Below, piece after piece: positions 45,093 to 55,339 of a stretch of 64,000 nt of DNA. The position numbers and the translations under genes are program-made. Location of the stretch: assembly GCA_033964015.1 (NCBI GenBank), contig JAWWUD010000057.1, positions 682,001 through 746,000 of the forward strand, given 5' to 3'. The stretch comes from Scolanthus callimorphus. Its lineage: Eukaryota > Cnidaria > Anthozoa > Actiniaria > Edwardsiidae. Under the pieces are notes generated by a model, which ran no database searches, was not told the DNA's origin, and worked only from the letters and a program-made list of their open reading frames with translations. Within the stretch, counting starts at the first letter, position 1, and every line of letters begins with the position of its first letter.

Positions 45093-46002
45093 TGTGGGAC
45101 TTGTGTGGATAATCGTGATACTAGCGGATTCTGCTCAGGTACACTCGGCTTGAAACAGGCAATGATCGTCTTTTCCGAGTAAAATAAAATTAAACGAGAT
45201 GTATAAAAGAAACCCATTATCGTGTCTATACCATGCGTACTATTGGATTATTATGAATAAATCGTGTAAAACGGCAACTGTGGGAAAGCTTTTTGACTAT
45301 CGTTAGATTGTAATCTTAAAAGAATCAACAACCAGCCCCACATGGATCTCTTACACACTCGTCAGACCTATAAATACGTTGGTGAAGCATAATCATTGTT
45401 GATTGTTCACTAACGGTACAAGGGGCGTCCTTATATGGTTTGGTGGCCGGGCGTACTCTCACCCAAAGGTATCTAGCTACTGAGCAATTCAACACCAGGA
45501 TAGCGACTGTCAGGGCCGAAATCTCTGGCGTGGGCGTAAGAACCGTACGGTCGCCATACGACGCTTCAGCTTTTTGTCTGGAAGTATAGTCCTGTTTTTT
45601 TCCCCCTCGATCAAGCAAGTCGATATGCTGAATTCGACGGGTCGCAGTGGCGTGAACAGTATTCCCACAATTTCCAATCATTTTCAATTGCAAACAATAA
45701 ACGGCGGGACTAGGCAGAAGGTGGAAATGTCATATAGTGCGCTACAGTGAGATGTTTCCTAAATCCGCACACTGCTTTGTTTCCGTCGGTCCAGTTTTTT
45801 TTTCACAGACATTTACTTGGCAACCATCTAAATCTTACTCAGTTTGGAGGTTATTTTTGTGGAAACTTTGCTTCATTTTTGGTAGTAGGAAAGTGAGGCA
45901 TCATTTCATAAAGCGCAATGACGGGCGCCAGGTGACTTATAAATATAGAAAGCACTAAAATACATTCCAGTTTATGATTCAATTTTAGTCGAGAGGGATG
46001 GC
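45093..46002. other. No supported gene
   Basis: A minus-strand frame of 122 codons (45325-45693) contains one hydrophobic stretch, but has no splice or domain support and is not called. Confidence 0.3.
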
Positions 46003-46310
46003 TCGCCCCATGTAAGGTAATCCAAGCAGATCTTGTATTCAGGATTCCAGCCCTTGTATTCCGGATTCCAACCTACTGGATTCCGGATTCCATACAAGTG
46101 GATTCCGGATTTCATAACTCTCAAAGAATCCGGCTTCTTTATCTGAATAAATTCTTGGATTCCGGATTCTCAAGGCGTTTGGATTCTGGATTCCTGCTTT
46201 ATGGATTCCGGATTCCATTCTACGGATTCCGGATTCCATTCTACGGATTCCGGATTCCAAAGCTAACAAAAAATAGGATTCCGGATTCTGGATTACCTTA
46301 CATGGGGCGA
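46003..46310. mobile_element. Terminal-inverted-repeat element carrying a GGATTCCGGATTCCA minisatellite
   Basis: TCGCCCCATGTAAGGTAATC at 46003 is perfectly matched in inverse by GATTACCTTACATGGGGCGA ending at 46310. The interior is almost entirely degenerate tandem copies of a GGATTCCGGATTCCA-type phrase separated by short variable words. Open frames across it are repeat translations. Confidence 0.8.
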
Positions 46311-47720
46311 GATGGCGGCCACATAAACTGAGCGCAAGAAGGATAGGTAAGGTGATGTGAAAATAAAAGACGAACTTAGAATAATAATGAATTACAGGAG
46401 TGTCGAAGAGAAACTCACCTCTGCCCTTTGATTACTCACTTTGAGTCTCCTGGTGTCCGTGCGACATCGGATTATTTCGGGAGACGCGGAATTCTCCCTC
46501 AGGCGCCTCAGCTTAAACCAAGCAAATCAATAAAATCCATGCAAGGGATACGTGATTAGAACGCATACTCGTTGTGTGTGTATCAAATCGAAAGTGGGGG
46601 TTGTCTCTACAACATTAGTGTACATCGGTTTACATGTGATCCTAAAATCAGACCTGGGGGAAGTTGCAGGTTTTTGTTCCGCAGGATGTTTCCCCTCTCT
46701 CAGAGGAGTGCCAGATTGTGAGCCGGTTTTGAGGAGATTTCTGCAACCCTCCTCGGAGGTTTCTAGTGTGCCGTCTGTCCTTCAGTTTATACAAAAAGCA
46801 CATCTGAGTAGCAGCGGGACGGGGGAGCAAAATGCCAATTTGTTTCTGTCTGTCGGCCTTGGGCCATTCTTAGTTTTTTCTGGGTCTTATTTTTGCTCCT
46901 TTTGAATACTAGAGTTTTGAGTTGTTTTGACGGCAAAAGGGAAAGCGGATCTGTCACGTGACTCCGCATAAATGCCGGGTTACGTACCGAGCGAGGTCAG
47001 GCAGTATATATCGCTTTGAAATCCGTATCGGCACATAACATCCGCGAACCGAAATTATAAACATACCACTGAATACAGATCGCTCGGTAAATCAAATGAT
47101 TACAACAAAATCATCTGTGAACACCAGACGAAAACAGGGAGGTTTTGACGGTAAATACAGACTACTGAACGGTACTGAAACAGGTAAGGACACGAATAAC
47201 GAGGAAACTAAGCTCGTTATCTTCTGTGCTTTCGGATAAGAATGCATACTTTGAAAATTCCTCATGAATATTTGATATTATTTAGCTGAGGTGTTATGCT
47301 TTCAGATTTTAATACCCGCGCGATAGCATGTAGTCACATCTATTTGCAATACAGCTATTGTAGTCAAGCACCTCCATTTGGCATGTTCAGAAGACTAGAC
47401 GATTGCGTGAATGCCTAGTAACATGAAGCTACTATTGCTGTGGTATTCACGCTATCAGCGCTATTTATAATCCACAAACACGAAAAGTCAGAAAATCAGT
47501 AGAACATCATAGAACTACAACTAGATATTTCACAAAGTTTTGCCAATGAATAGAGCTAAAAAATAAACAACTTTTCTTGTTTTTGTGGCATGTTGAGTGA
47601 AGCTGTTCATAGTTATTTTAATAAGGGAGCGCAACGTTGACAGAAAGTCAGACCCCTTAAATGGGTTGTTATTTATATAACTATGGCAAAACATAGTTCA
47701 CAGAAAGACCGGAACATTAA
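46311..47720. other. Intergenic, no gene seen
   Basis: Short open frames only; no splice-supported exon or RNA gene recognised. Confidence 0.4.
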
Positions 47721-47963
47721 AGGGGTTCTCGCACCCTTAATATTCGTCCACCGTGGACATAAAATAAGTAAAATTGCCACCGTGAAAACACATGTACATT
47801 TGGCCGTAGTAATCAAAATAATCCTCCAGATTAATAGGAAAACCTTTCAAGTGTTAGACAAATGCAATTCTAGGTTGCTTAGACCCGTTATCAAGATGGA
47901 ATTGGATTGTGATTTGAGCTATTTTCCTGTCAGAGAAGAAACAGAAAGTGTGCGAGAGCCCCT
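47721..47963. mobile_element. piggyBac-like MITE, copy 2
   Basis: 243 bp, ends AGGGGTTCTCGCAC and GTGCGAGAGCCCCT, flanked by TTAA on both sides (47717-47720, 47964-47967). The interior matches copy 1 at 11171-11419 (ATTCGTCCACCGTGGAC, ACATGTACATTTG, CCTTTCAAGTGTTAGACAAA). Confidence 0.85.
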
Positions 47964-48300
47964 TTAAAGGAGCTACCACCATGGATAACCGGATACATAG
48001 AAAAGGAATTGTCTGAATTTTCTACGAAGTAAGAATTAAAATCGTCGCGATTAAATGCGGTGTGTGGCTACGGAATGGAGATCACCAAAGAGACAAAATA
48101 TTTTTTTCTCAAACGAGCCGGAACAAAGGAAATGACTAAAGACGAACTAGGGGTCGCAAACGGATACAGCTGAGTAACTGTCTAGTATATTTTCTACGCA
48201 ACCGGAACTTTTATCCTCGCGTATGAAGAATGCGTTCCCAAAATTTAACCAAATGCACAGTTACTCTTATTTATTTATTAATAGAGAAGGTAGAGAGGTT

Positions 48301-48328
48301 GGGGGGGGGGGGGGGGGGGGGGGGGGGG
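48301..48328 (+). repeat. Poly-G tract (28)
   Basis: Uninterrupted G28. Confidence 0.9.
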
Positions 48329-49107
48329 TTTAGTCGCACTAACTTCGTCTCCTGATTGGTTGTATTTATTTTGCCACACTCATCAAAAATCCGCTCTTTT
48401 GCGAGAGGACATCCTATCGCGACGCATTTTATTCTCAGAGCCCTAACGTAGCCCCTGACAGCCAATCCTTTATTATTTTTTTACTTGAAATGTTCTGAAA
48501 CCTTGTTTGCAGTTGTTTGTGTCGTTTTTGAAACCGACGTTTCGGCAATGCTGCCTTTTTCAAGAATTACAACTTAGTTATTTTTCCATTCGATATAAGA
48601 AGACGAATCACTTGGTAGAAATCTCAAAATGAACATCTACTACAAAGAAGGTATTATTTTTCATTTCCCGAACTCAATAGGGAATAGGCTGACAAAATAA
48701 CAAATGTTTGCCTCAGTTCTGGTTAAAAGGAAAGTCTTTTGTTCCTTATAATTTTTAATGGTAATTTGCATCCGTTTGGAAAACTATATTAAGCGCTCAT
48801 GGTTTGCCAACTAGTGTTTTATGTTTTAAACTCGCGATCCTACTTTTGATTTAATTGCAATGGAATTTTCCCAGCGCCCTACATCTCCGTACTGTCATAT
48901 TACCCAATCTTAGTAATGACCTTCCGCGTTAGTTATTTGTTTCGCTTAGTGACACACCACATGATGCCAAAAGCAATGTCCTTCAGGAAAACGAGGAAAG
49001 ACATGCAAGGACCCTCTGGTATCAGTGTTTCATCTCTAATATTTCATTTTTCCTCTTTGCAGAATCGATACGATGGCGTGCGCCTCTAGATAGCTCGACC
49101 CACCTTC
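48329..49107. other. Upstream region of the SRCR gene
   Basis: No coding exon seen. CCTCTTTGCAG ending near 49063 could be an acceptor for a 5' UTR exon that continues into the signal-peptide exon at 49108. Confidence 0.35.
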
Positions 49108-52100
49108 ATGGAGAGCGTGAATGAGCGAATTTTATACGCTTGTGTATTGCAGATCTTTGCGCATGCGTACTATGTTGATGCGGCAGTCACTCCAAAGGGT
49201 AGGTGATACTACTATTTGCGTTAAAGCGTGAACAGCAAATTGAGTTTCGAAGGCTCGTATGAGGCAAACGATGCGTTGCTACGACGTTTTGAATTAACAC
49301 GTGCCAAACGCTAGTATTGACCAATCACATTTCAGCAGCATTTCTAGGGCATGCTCTTCGAACAACGCGAAAAAGCTTCTGGCCACGGATAAACGCAACT
49401 AGCAAATCGCGAAGGGACATCTGTTTGACAGACAGTTCGGAGGGGCGCAAACAGGAGACAGACAGACGGACGGACGGACAGTTTTATCCCTTTTTTCTTG
49501 TATTTCCAGCCTTCTCTATTCGTCTTCGTGGTTCAAGTCTCTCGTACGCAGGTCGCGTCGAGGTCAAACTAGGAGAGGGAGCCTGGGGGGACAGTCTGTG
49601 ACGAAGGCTGGAGCTTGAATGATGCCCGCATTTTATGTGGTCAGCTGGGCTTCAAAGATGCAGAGGCTGCGATACGCGGGTCAGCGTTCGGCCCAGGCCC
49701 TGGCTCCGTGTGGATAACCAACGTGCGTTGTCTTGGTAACGAGGATTCTCTCCATCAGTGCACGTACCGGAGAACCAATCTGACGTCACAGTCCTGTGAC
49801 GTCACGAAGGGCGCAGGAGTCTTGTGTACTCCAAACGAAGGTATGACAAAATAACTTTAATCTTAGTCAGAAACCAAGCATGCAGTTGCCCGTCTTATAC
49901 CCCTTTAACAAACAAGGTTTTTCTTCTCCTCATAACATACTAAGTTTCTTACTGCGATAAGCTCTTACTAGGTAAATGATCACTTAAGCCTAGGGCATAC
50001 GTCGAATCTCACTCGCATCGAATCTATTTAATAATTGCTTCGAGCGAGATTCGACTTAATTTATTTTTGCAGCAAACGTCAAATTCATTGTACAATACAC
50101 GCTTCATTTGGTCCCGGGAATAAATTACAAGCACGGGCTTTCCCTGCACTTTTCGCCAAACAAGGTGCGCATAAAGGAATGCGTGAAGCAGTTTCTTCTA
50201 TAAAAGAATGCATTTCCCCGTGCATGCGGCGTGTCCAGTTGAGCGTGCATTTTGAATAATTTGACCCGTTGACACAACCAAACCAAAACAATGTGATAGA
50301 AAAAATATACTTTTTATTTATTATGCCGGTCTGAGCAGCATGTTTATCAGCGCGACTTTCGCATTAGATCGGGGTGCTCTTTCTTTAGAGCAACTTTCGC
50401 AATATCAAACTTTCTCCCGTGCTTTCAGTTCCATCCATCCGTGTGTTCTCGTCATTCTCGAATACGCCGCATTTATTTGCAAACCTGTATTTCGCAAGTC
50501 AAACATAAATATTCAGTGAGCTCGAAACAGGAACAGGTTCTGAGAGAGTTTGCGACACTTTATCTTTATCTACGCCATTTTATCCTTTTGAAGGCCAGTT
50601 AACATAGAACGCATGCTCTGTAAGGGGGGGGGGGGGGGGGGGGGGTCCAGGTTTTACATCTAATGCGAAAGTCGCGCTGATAAACAGGCTGCTCAGACCG
50701 GCATAATAGAACGCATGCTCTGTAAGGGGGGGGGGGGGGGTCCAGGTTTTGTAGATGGGGAGAGGCTGTTTTCACGACGTTTGCTCAATATATCAAATTT
50801 GAATCAATTATTTTCTAATTTGCATGATTTATGAATTGAATTTGATGCGAGTATAATGCGACGTTTGCCGCTTGGTCGCATCACGAAGTGATGTCGAAGT
50901 CGAAGTCGAACCAATTAATTAGTGTCGAACTAATTTGCAGCAAAAGTCGCATTATACATGTACCTTTAGAAAAGTAGCTTCGACTGAATTAAATACGAGT
51001 AAAATTCGACGTATGCCTAGGCCTTAGTAACACATACAGTACGGTCTATTCAAGCGCCGGTGTGAATGATGACATGTAGAGATTTTACGTAATAGGAAAT
51101 GGGGCTCAATAGACCTCTTCACCTTGGGCGTCATGTTCTCCCATTTCAGATCACGTGGCATTCATTTGAATTATCTTTCTTTGTTTGGGTAGCTCCCATA
51201 TTCATATATCCTTCGCCGCGTAGCAGAAAACAATGAAATACTCATGGTAATGCCACGTGGGACAACATTACGCCCCAAGGTAAAGAGGTCTATTTCCGCC
51301 AAATATGTGTGAGTAATAAGTTACATATGGCAAATGTTGGTACCAAATTGTTATACATCCTGATAGAACCTATTACCTATCAATACTGAAGAAACTCGCG
51401 ATTAGGTAAAAAAGTAACAATATCTTAACACAGTGTGCGCTTTTCTAATTTGGCGTCCAACAAAATGCGCGGCGCTTTTGTTCTTCATTTCCAAGTGGAA
51501 TTGTGCGCGTAATGGCAAAGAAACACGGAAACTTGACAATCCTCTGACTTTCTTGTTTTTCATGTTCCAGGAATGCGTCTGGAATTCATCATCGTCATAG
51601 GGGGCGTCTCTCTGCTTATGACTGCGTCTGTCATCGTGCTGGTCATCACCATACACCAGGTCTGCTGCAGACGCAAGCGTCCGCGGCAAGATAAGATAAC
51701 ACTCACCAAAAAACGCGATAATATGGATGAAGAACAAGACCTTGGACGCACAAATGGTGGTGTAGAATTCGGCTCTGATGAGGGAACTTTAAACCGGGCC
51801 GAGAACATTAAACACGAAAACCATCAAAGTAATGAAGGGACCTCGGAACAAATAAAACCTGCAGGGCTGAAAAATAACCAAACGTCCAACAAGGGGTATA
51901 TGAAACTAAATCGCAGATCGCTTGCGTATTTCTATATGAAGCTTAAGAGAGGTCGCAAACGAGATTCGCAGGGCGAATTCATGGAGACAGAGCAACATAA
52001 GTATTATGCCATCAGAGAAACTCGCCCAGATAGCACTGCGGAAGTTTATGAGCAGATAGACGAGGAGCAAGAGAAAGACAACAAGAGACAATCTCTGGAT

Positions 52101-53392
52101 AGTGATTACTATGTTAGAGTTACAGAGGAGACCCAGGAAGGCGAGGAAGGGAAACGCTACTCGGCTAGTCCAGAATACCTGGAAATTTTGCCTCCTGTAG
52201 AAAGTAATAGCGTAAAGAGAAAAAGACCGTATGAATATATCGACATCATTCCGAAAACTCAAGACCAGGAGAGGAGTAAAACAATGGAAAGCGGTGAAGA
52301 GAATGGGGGAAATCTCAGTAAAGATCCAGATGAAAATGTTACGGACGATTTTCTAGATAGAATCAGGGATGAAGCATCAAATAGAGATGAATCTATTCAT
52401 AAAAATCTTAAAGACTCTGACGAGGCTGAGAATAAAAACGCTGTGGAATTTCATGATTATGTTGAACTTGTGGCCTCCGATGATGAGATAGCTCGTGAAT
52501 CTGTTGAGGAAATCACAAACCAGATATTACACAAAAAAGAAGAGGAAACAGAACTAAACGGCGCTTGCAATGAGCCTGATTATTTAGTTCCTAATTTGAC
52601 AGCTGTGCAAGAAGAAAATGTGGGATACCACAAGGATCTGCCTTTGGACCCTTCGGAAGAAAATTCGGAAAAGGATGCATATGCTAAGGTTATTCCCAAG
52701 TCAGAGAGAGGTGGAAAGGACTCGTCACGAGAAGTTACCGAGAGCACACGATGTCCTCCGACTAAACCGAAACCAAAGAAAACAATGGCCAAAGAGGAGT
52801 CCATAAATGAGGTAAATAAACTTTGTACTGGTAGAGACAAGAGCGATTTGCCAAGGTCAGATGACACAGGTAACGTGTCGCCACCGGTAGCACCACAGAA
52901 GCCTTCTGGAGACCGAAAGAAAAGGGCTGATACCTCACCAGCAAGCACGACAAATCCGCCAAGCGACGACACAAACGTAGACAATCAGCGAACACACTTT
53001 CCTTTAATTGAAATAGCCGAGGAGCTTCCCTTAGCCAAGTGTAAACCGAAACAAAGATCTGCCACATGCACTGAGGATACTGGTAAAAGGCCAGTTGAAA
53101 TGAAACTATCATTTTGAATTCATTAGAAAAGGTGTTACAGAACAAAAAGAAGAAACAAATGAATGAGAGTAATGATATTACCAAGGAAGCGCTTTTGACC
53201 ATAGAACAGAGGTCCTTGGAAGACAAGACAAGTCACACGAAAACAGCTAACACAAGGGAGGAGAGTAGGACTGATTCATCAGAAGATCAATTATATGAAA
53301 ATTTACAACAAACAATTAACAGCAATCCCAGTGAAGAAAGGAATTCAACGATATATGAAAATGTCGCTAGGGGCTGGCAAAAGCCGGCATAG
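49108..53392 (+). CDS. SRCR-domain receptor with long tyrosine-rich cytoplasmic tail
   Basis: Exons: 49108-49198 (signal peptide, MESVNERILYACVLQIFAHA), 49510-49840 (one scavenger receptor Cys-rich domain), 51571 onward (transmembrane segment and tail). All introns are phase 1 (AAAGG/GTAGGT, TTTCCAG/CC, GAAG/GTATGA, TTCCAG/GA). SRCR marks: RLRGSS, AGRVEV, GWSLNDARILCGQLGF, WITNVRCLGNEDSLHQC, CDVTKGAGVLC. The 331-nt SRCR exon is one base too long for phase 1-1; the frame breaks in a G6 run (49585-49590). The tail frame stops at 53115-53117 in a T4 context, and a neighbouring frame continues to 53392 with LYENLQ and IYENVA. Tail tyrosines include YMKL-x8-YMKL and at least six more Y-x-x-hydrophobic sites. 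Expected role: cell-surface binding receptor signalling through tyrosine phosphorylation. Gene of unknown name. Confidence 0.75.
49510..49840 (+). CDS. SRCR domain exon (one-base frame break)
   Basis: Starts after TATTTCCAG and ends before GTATGA. The frame RLRGSSLSYAGRVEV...GAW is separated by one base from the frame carrying GWSLNDARILCGQLGF and the rest of the fold. Both halves fit one SRCR domain, with the break inside TGGGGGGACA. Confidence 0.8.
50321..50706. mobile_element. Inverted-repeat element in an SRCR intron
   Basis: Arms of about 47 bp: TTATGCCGGTCTGAGCAGC...GACTTTCGCATTAG and its inverse at 50660-50706. The sequence TAGAACGCATGCTCTGTAAG plus poly-G plus TCCAGGTTTT is present both inside the element (50605-50654) and just after it (50706-50748), suggesting duplication across the right end. 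Confidence 0.7.
51571..53117 (+). CDS. Transmembrane and cytoplasmic exon of the SRCR receptor
   Basis: 514 codons. Membrane helix at about 5-29 (FIIVIGGVSLLMTASVIVLV), then basic CCRRKRPRQ. Y109 and Y121 form YMKL-x8-YMKL. Further sites include YYAI, YEQI, YYVRV, YLEI, YIDI, YVEL and YAKV. C-terminal third has Pro/Lys-rich PPTKPKPKK and PPVAPQKP, possible SH3 ligands. Highly charged and probably disordered. No enzymatic domain. Confidence 0.75.
53114..53392 (+). CDS. Probable C-terminal continuation of the SRCR receptor tail
   Basis: A -1 frame directly abutting the stop at 53115. Same composition as the tail (Ser/Glu/Lys/Asn-rich), with two Y-E-N motifs near its end (DQLYENLQ, STIYENVA). 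Most simply the same protein with one base missing in the T4 run; alternatively 3' UTR with chance coding. Confidence 0.5.
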   Translation: MNSLEKVLQNKKKKQMNESNDITKEALLTIEQRSLEDKTSHTKTANTREESRTDSSEDQLYENLQQTINSNPSEERNSTIYENVARGWQKPA

Positions 53393-55093
53393 GTATCATG
53401 ACAAACATATAATCTAGTTAAGAAAGGGTTTATTTTCTCTGTCTCCATGAAGCTTTCGTTCCTCGGTCGGATTCAGTTGCCCATTTTTAAAACGCACAAA
53501 CTGGGTGCCTGATATTTATCCCTAGGAAATACAGCATTCAGCACTTCCTTTAAACGTCACTGAACCACAGACTGAACGTGTATATAACACATCATAACTA
53601 CAAGACAAGTGTACATAGAAAAATAATTTATAAAACTGTGTATCAATATACAAAGTTAAAGGTACTAGTCACTATTTACAAGCTAGTATAATATTCTTTG
53701 CTAAAAAATAAATAACACCTTTTAAATATAAAATAAACAAAGTGCACTTTTTGGGCAAGGCCGCTAAATGAGCCTAATTTTTCGGAAAAAATGCATTCGT
53801 TCAGAGAAAGCCTCCAGGTTACTCTTTATGGGATATCTACAAATTCTCAACGTCGGTATAGTCAATAGAGACTATACCAGGGAATTCATGCATAAAAGTG
53901 GTGTGTTGGGGTTGATTACATAAAAATGTAAGACCACAAATTAGTAAAAAGGGGTGGTTAGACGTCCCGGGTCCGCCACTGGTAACTACAGTATTTTCTA
54001 CTAGGTGTTTTTAATAACCAGGCAGCGGGTCGCGAGAATGGCGAACCTATGCTCCATAAAAATAATCGCCGTATTTGAAGGCGAAAATTTGACAAAAATT
54101 TAAAAACTTTGTGAACTAAGCGATTAGTGCATTCTCTTCTTTCTTTTTAGAAATCTTCCTCTCGTCGCTATCTGCCAGCAGAGGTTTCTTTTTGACGGTT
54201 TTTTAATTTAACATCTAACAAAGTTGTTCGCGTGTCTGGTATTCTGCGTGGTTCTCCTCTGTTTCTTTTGTTGTTTCTCTTTTGTTTCTCTTCAGGTACA
54301 AAACAAATAAAACAACCAACGAAATACCAGTCGACCACTTTGCTAGATATTAAAAGACCGACAGAAAGAAAACCTCTGCTAACAGGGTAACGCTACCGGG
54401 GCTCGCTTGACTAACAACAGAACCAGCCTCGTACCTCGCATTCTGGGACTCCTGTGCTGGGAGAGGGAGCGCGAGGGTTGGGCTGAGCTCACCCGCAGCG
54501 TTCGAGGAGATCGTCGTCTGTGACGTTACACTTCCTATGTGCTACGTACCACAGGGCGCCCACCCAGAACGCTTGAAACTAGGCTGCAACAGAGCCAGAG
54601 ACCTGGTGCACACCCGGTATGCAAAAAACGAATACTCCACTTGCAATAATTCAAATATCCATATTAATTTTCAGAAATCCTGGTGCTAAGAATATAGAAA
54701 ATATATAACGTAAAAATGCTATATATTAAAAAACTTGTTGCCTAAATTTGGTAATTTCTATAAAAATTTGTACTTCTGGTATCAATATTGATGAAAAATC
54801 GGCATCACAAGATTCTTGAAATCTGAAAAAAGCAAGAAAATATTAAGTAAGTGAATTGCACTTTAGTATCAGACAATATTCTGCGCAATCTCGTAGGATA
54901 GTGGTAAATTATTCTGTTCTTATTCCAAGAAAGAAGAAATGGATAATATTCCATGTAGAATTTTTTGTATATTTAAGCGCAATGTCCCAATCTCTAAGGT
55001 TCGACTAAAAACCGTCGACTTTCTATATTTTAGACGGCAAAGGGAAAGCCCTGCGTGTGTTCGGTTGGTATTTTACGCAGTCAACATACTCAC
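53393..55093. other. Between the SRCR gene and gene A; one hairpin, no exon found
   Basis: 54170-54388 is an inverted repeat (AGCAGAGGTTTCTTTTTGAC with GACAGAAAGAAAACCTCTGC). Near 53968 a GGTCCGCCACTGG fragment belongs to the GTGGCGGATCC family. The last exon of gene A should lie here if the gene is intact, but I could not find it. Confidence 0.4.
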
Positions 55094-55339
55094 CATTAAA
55101 ATAGACCCTCCCGTCATTATTAGAGTCGGCGATGCTCATCAACTCAAACATTTCCTCTGGAGGGATTTTGGACTCCTCGGCGATACAAGAAAAGGCGGTC
55201 TTGAGTTCGTCCACGTCAAAATACCCGCGTCTTTCTTGGTCGAATACATGGAACGCTTCCAGGATGTCGAAATCCGAGTTCTGAACAAACGCGATCTCAC
55301 TCATCATTTTTAGGAACTCAGGGAATGAGATTCCTTTCC
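55094..55339 (-). CDS. Gene A, EF-hand exon 2
   Basis: 246 nt, phase 1 to 1 (TTTTGTCAG/GG, AATG/GTGAGT). Encodes GKGISFPEF, an EF-hand loop DQERRGYFDVDE and the first part of DSNNDGRVYFN. The homologous gene B exon (38597-38848) is 252 nt. Confidence 0.8.

Noticed and set aside
45325..45693. 122-codon minus-strand frame with one hydrophobic stretch
   Set aside because: Composition and context give no support; not distinguishable from chance.
46039..46331. Open frames on both strands with SGF/ESGI repeats
   Set aside because: Translations of the GGATTCC minisatellite.
54939..55313. 124-codon plus-strand frame
   Set aside because: Shadow of the gene A EF-hand exon on the opposite strand.
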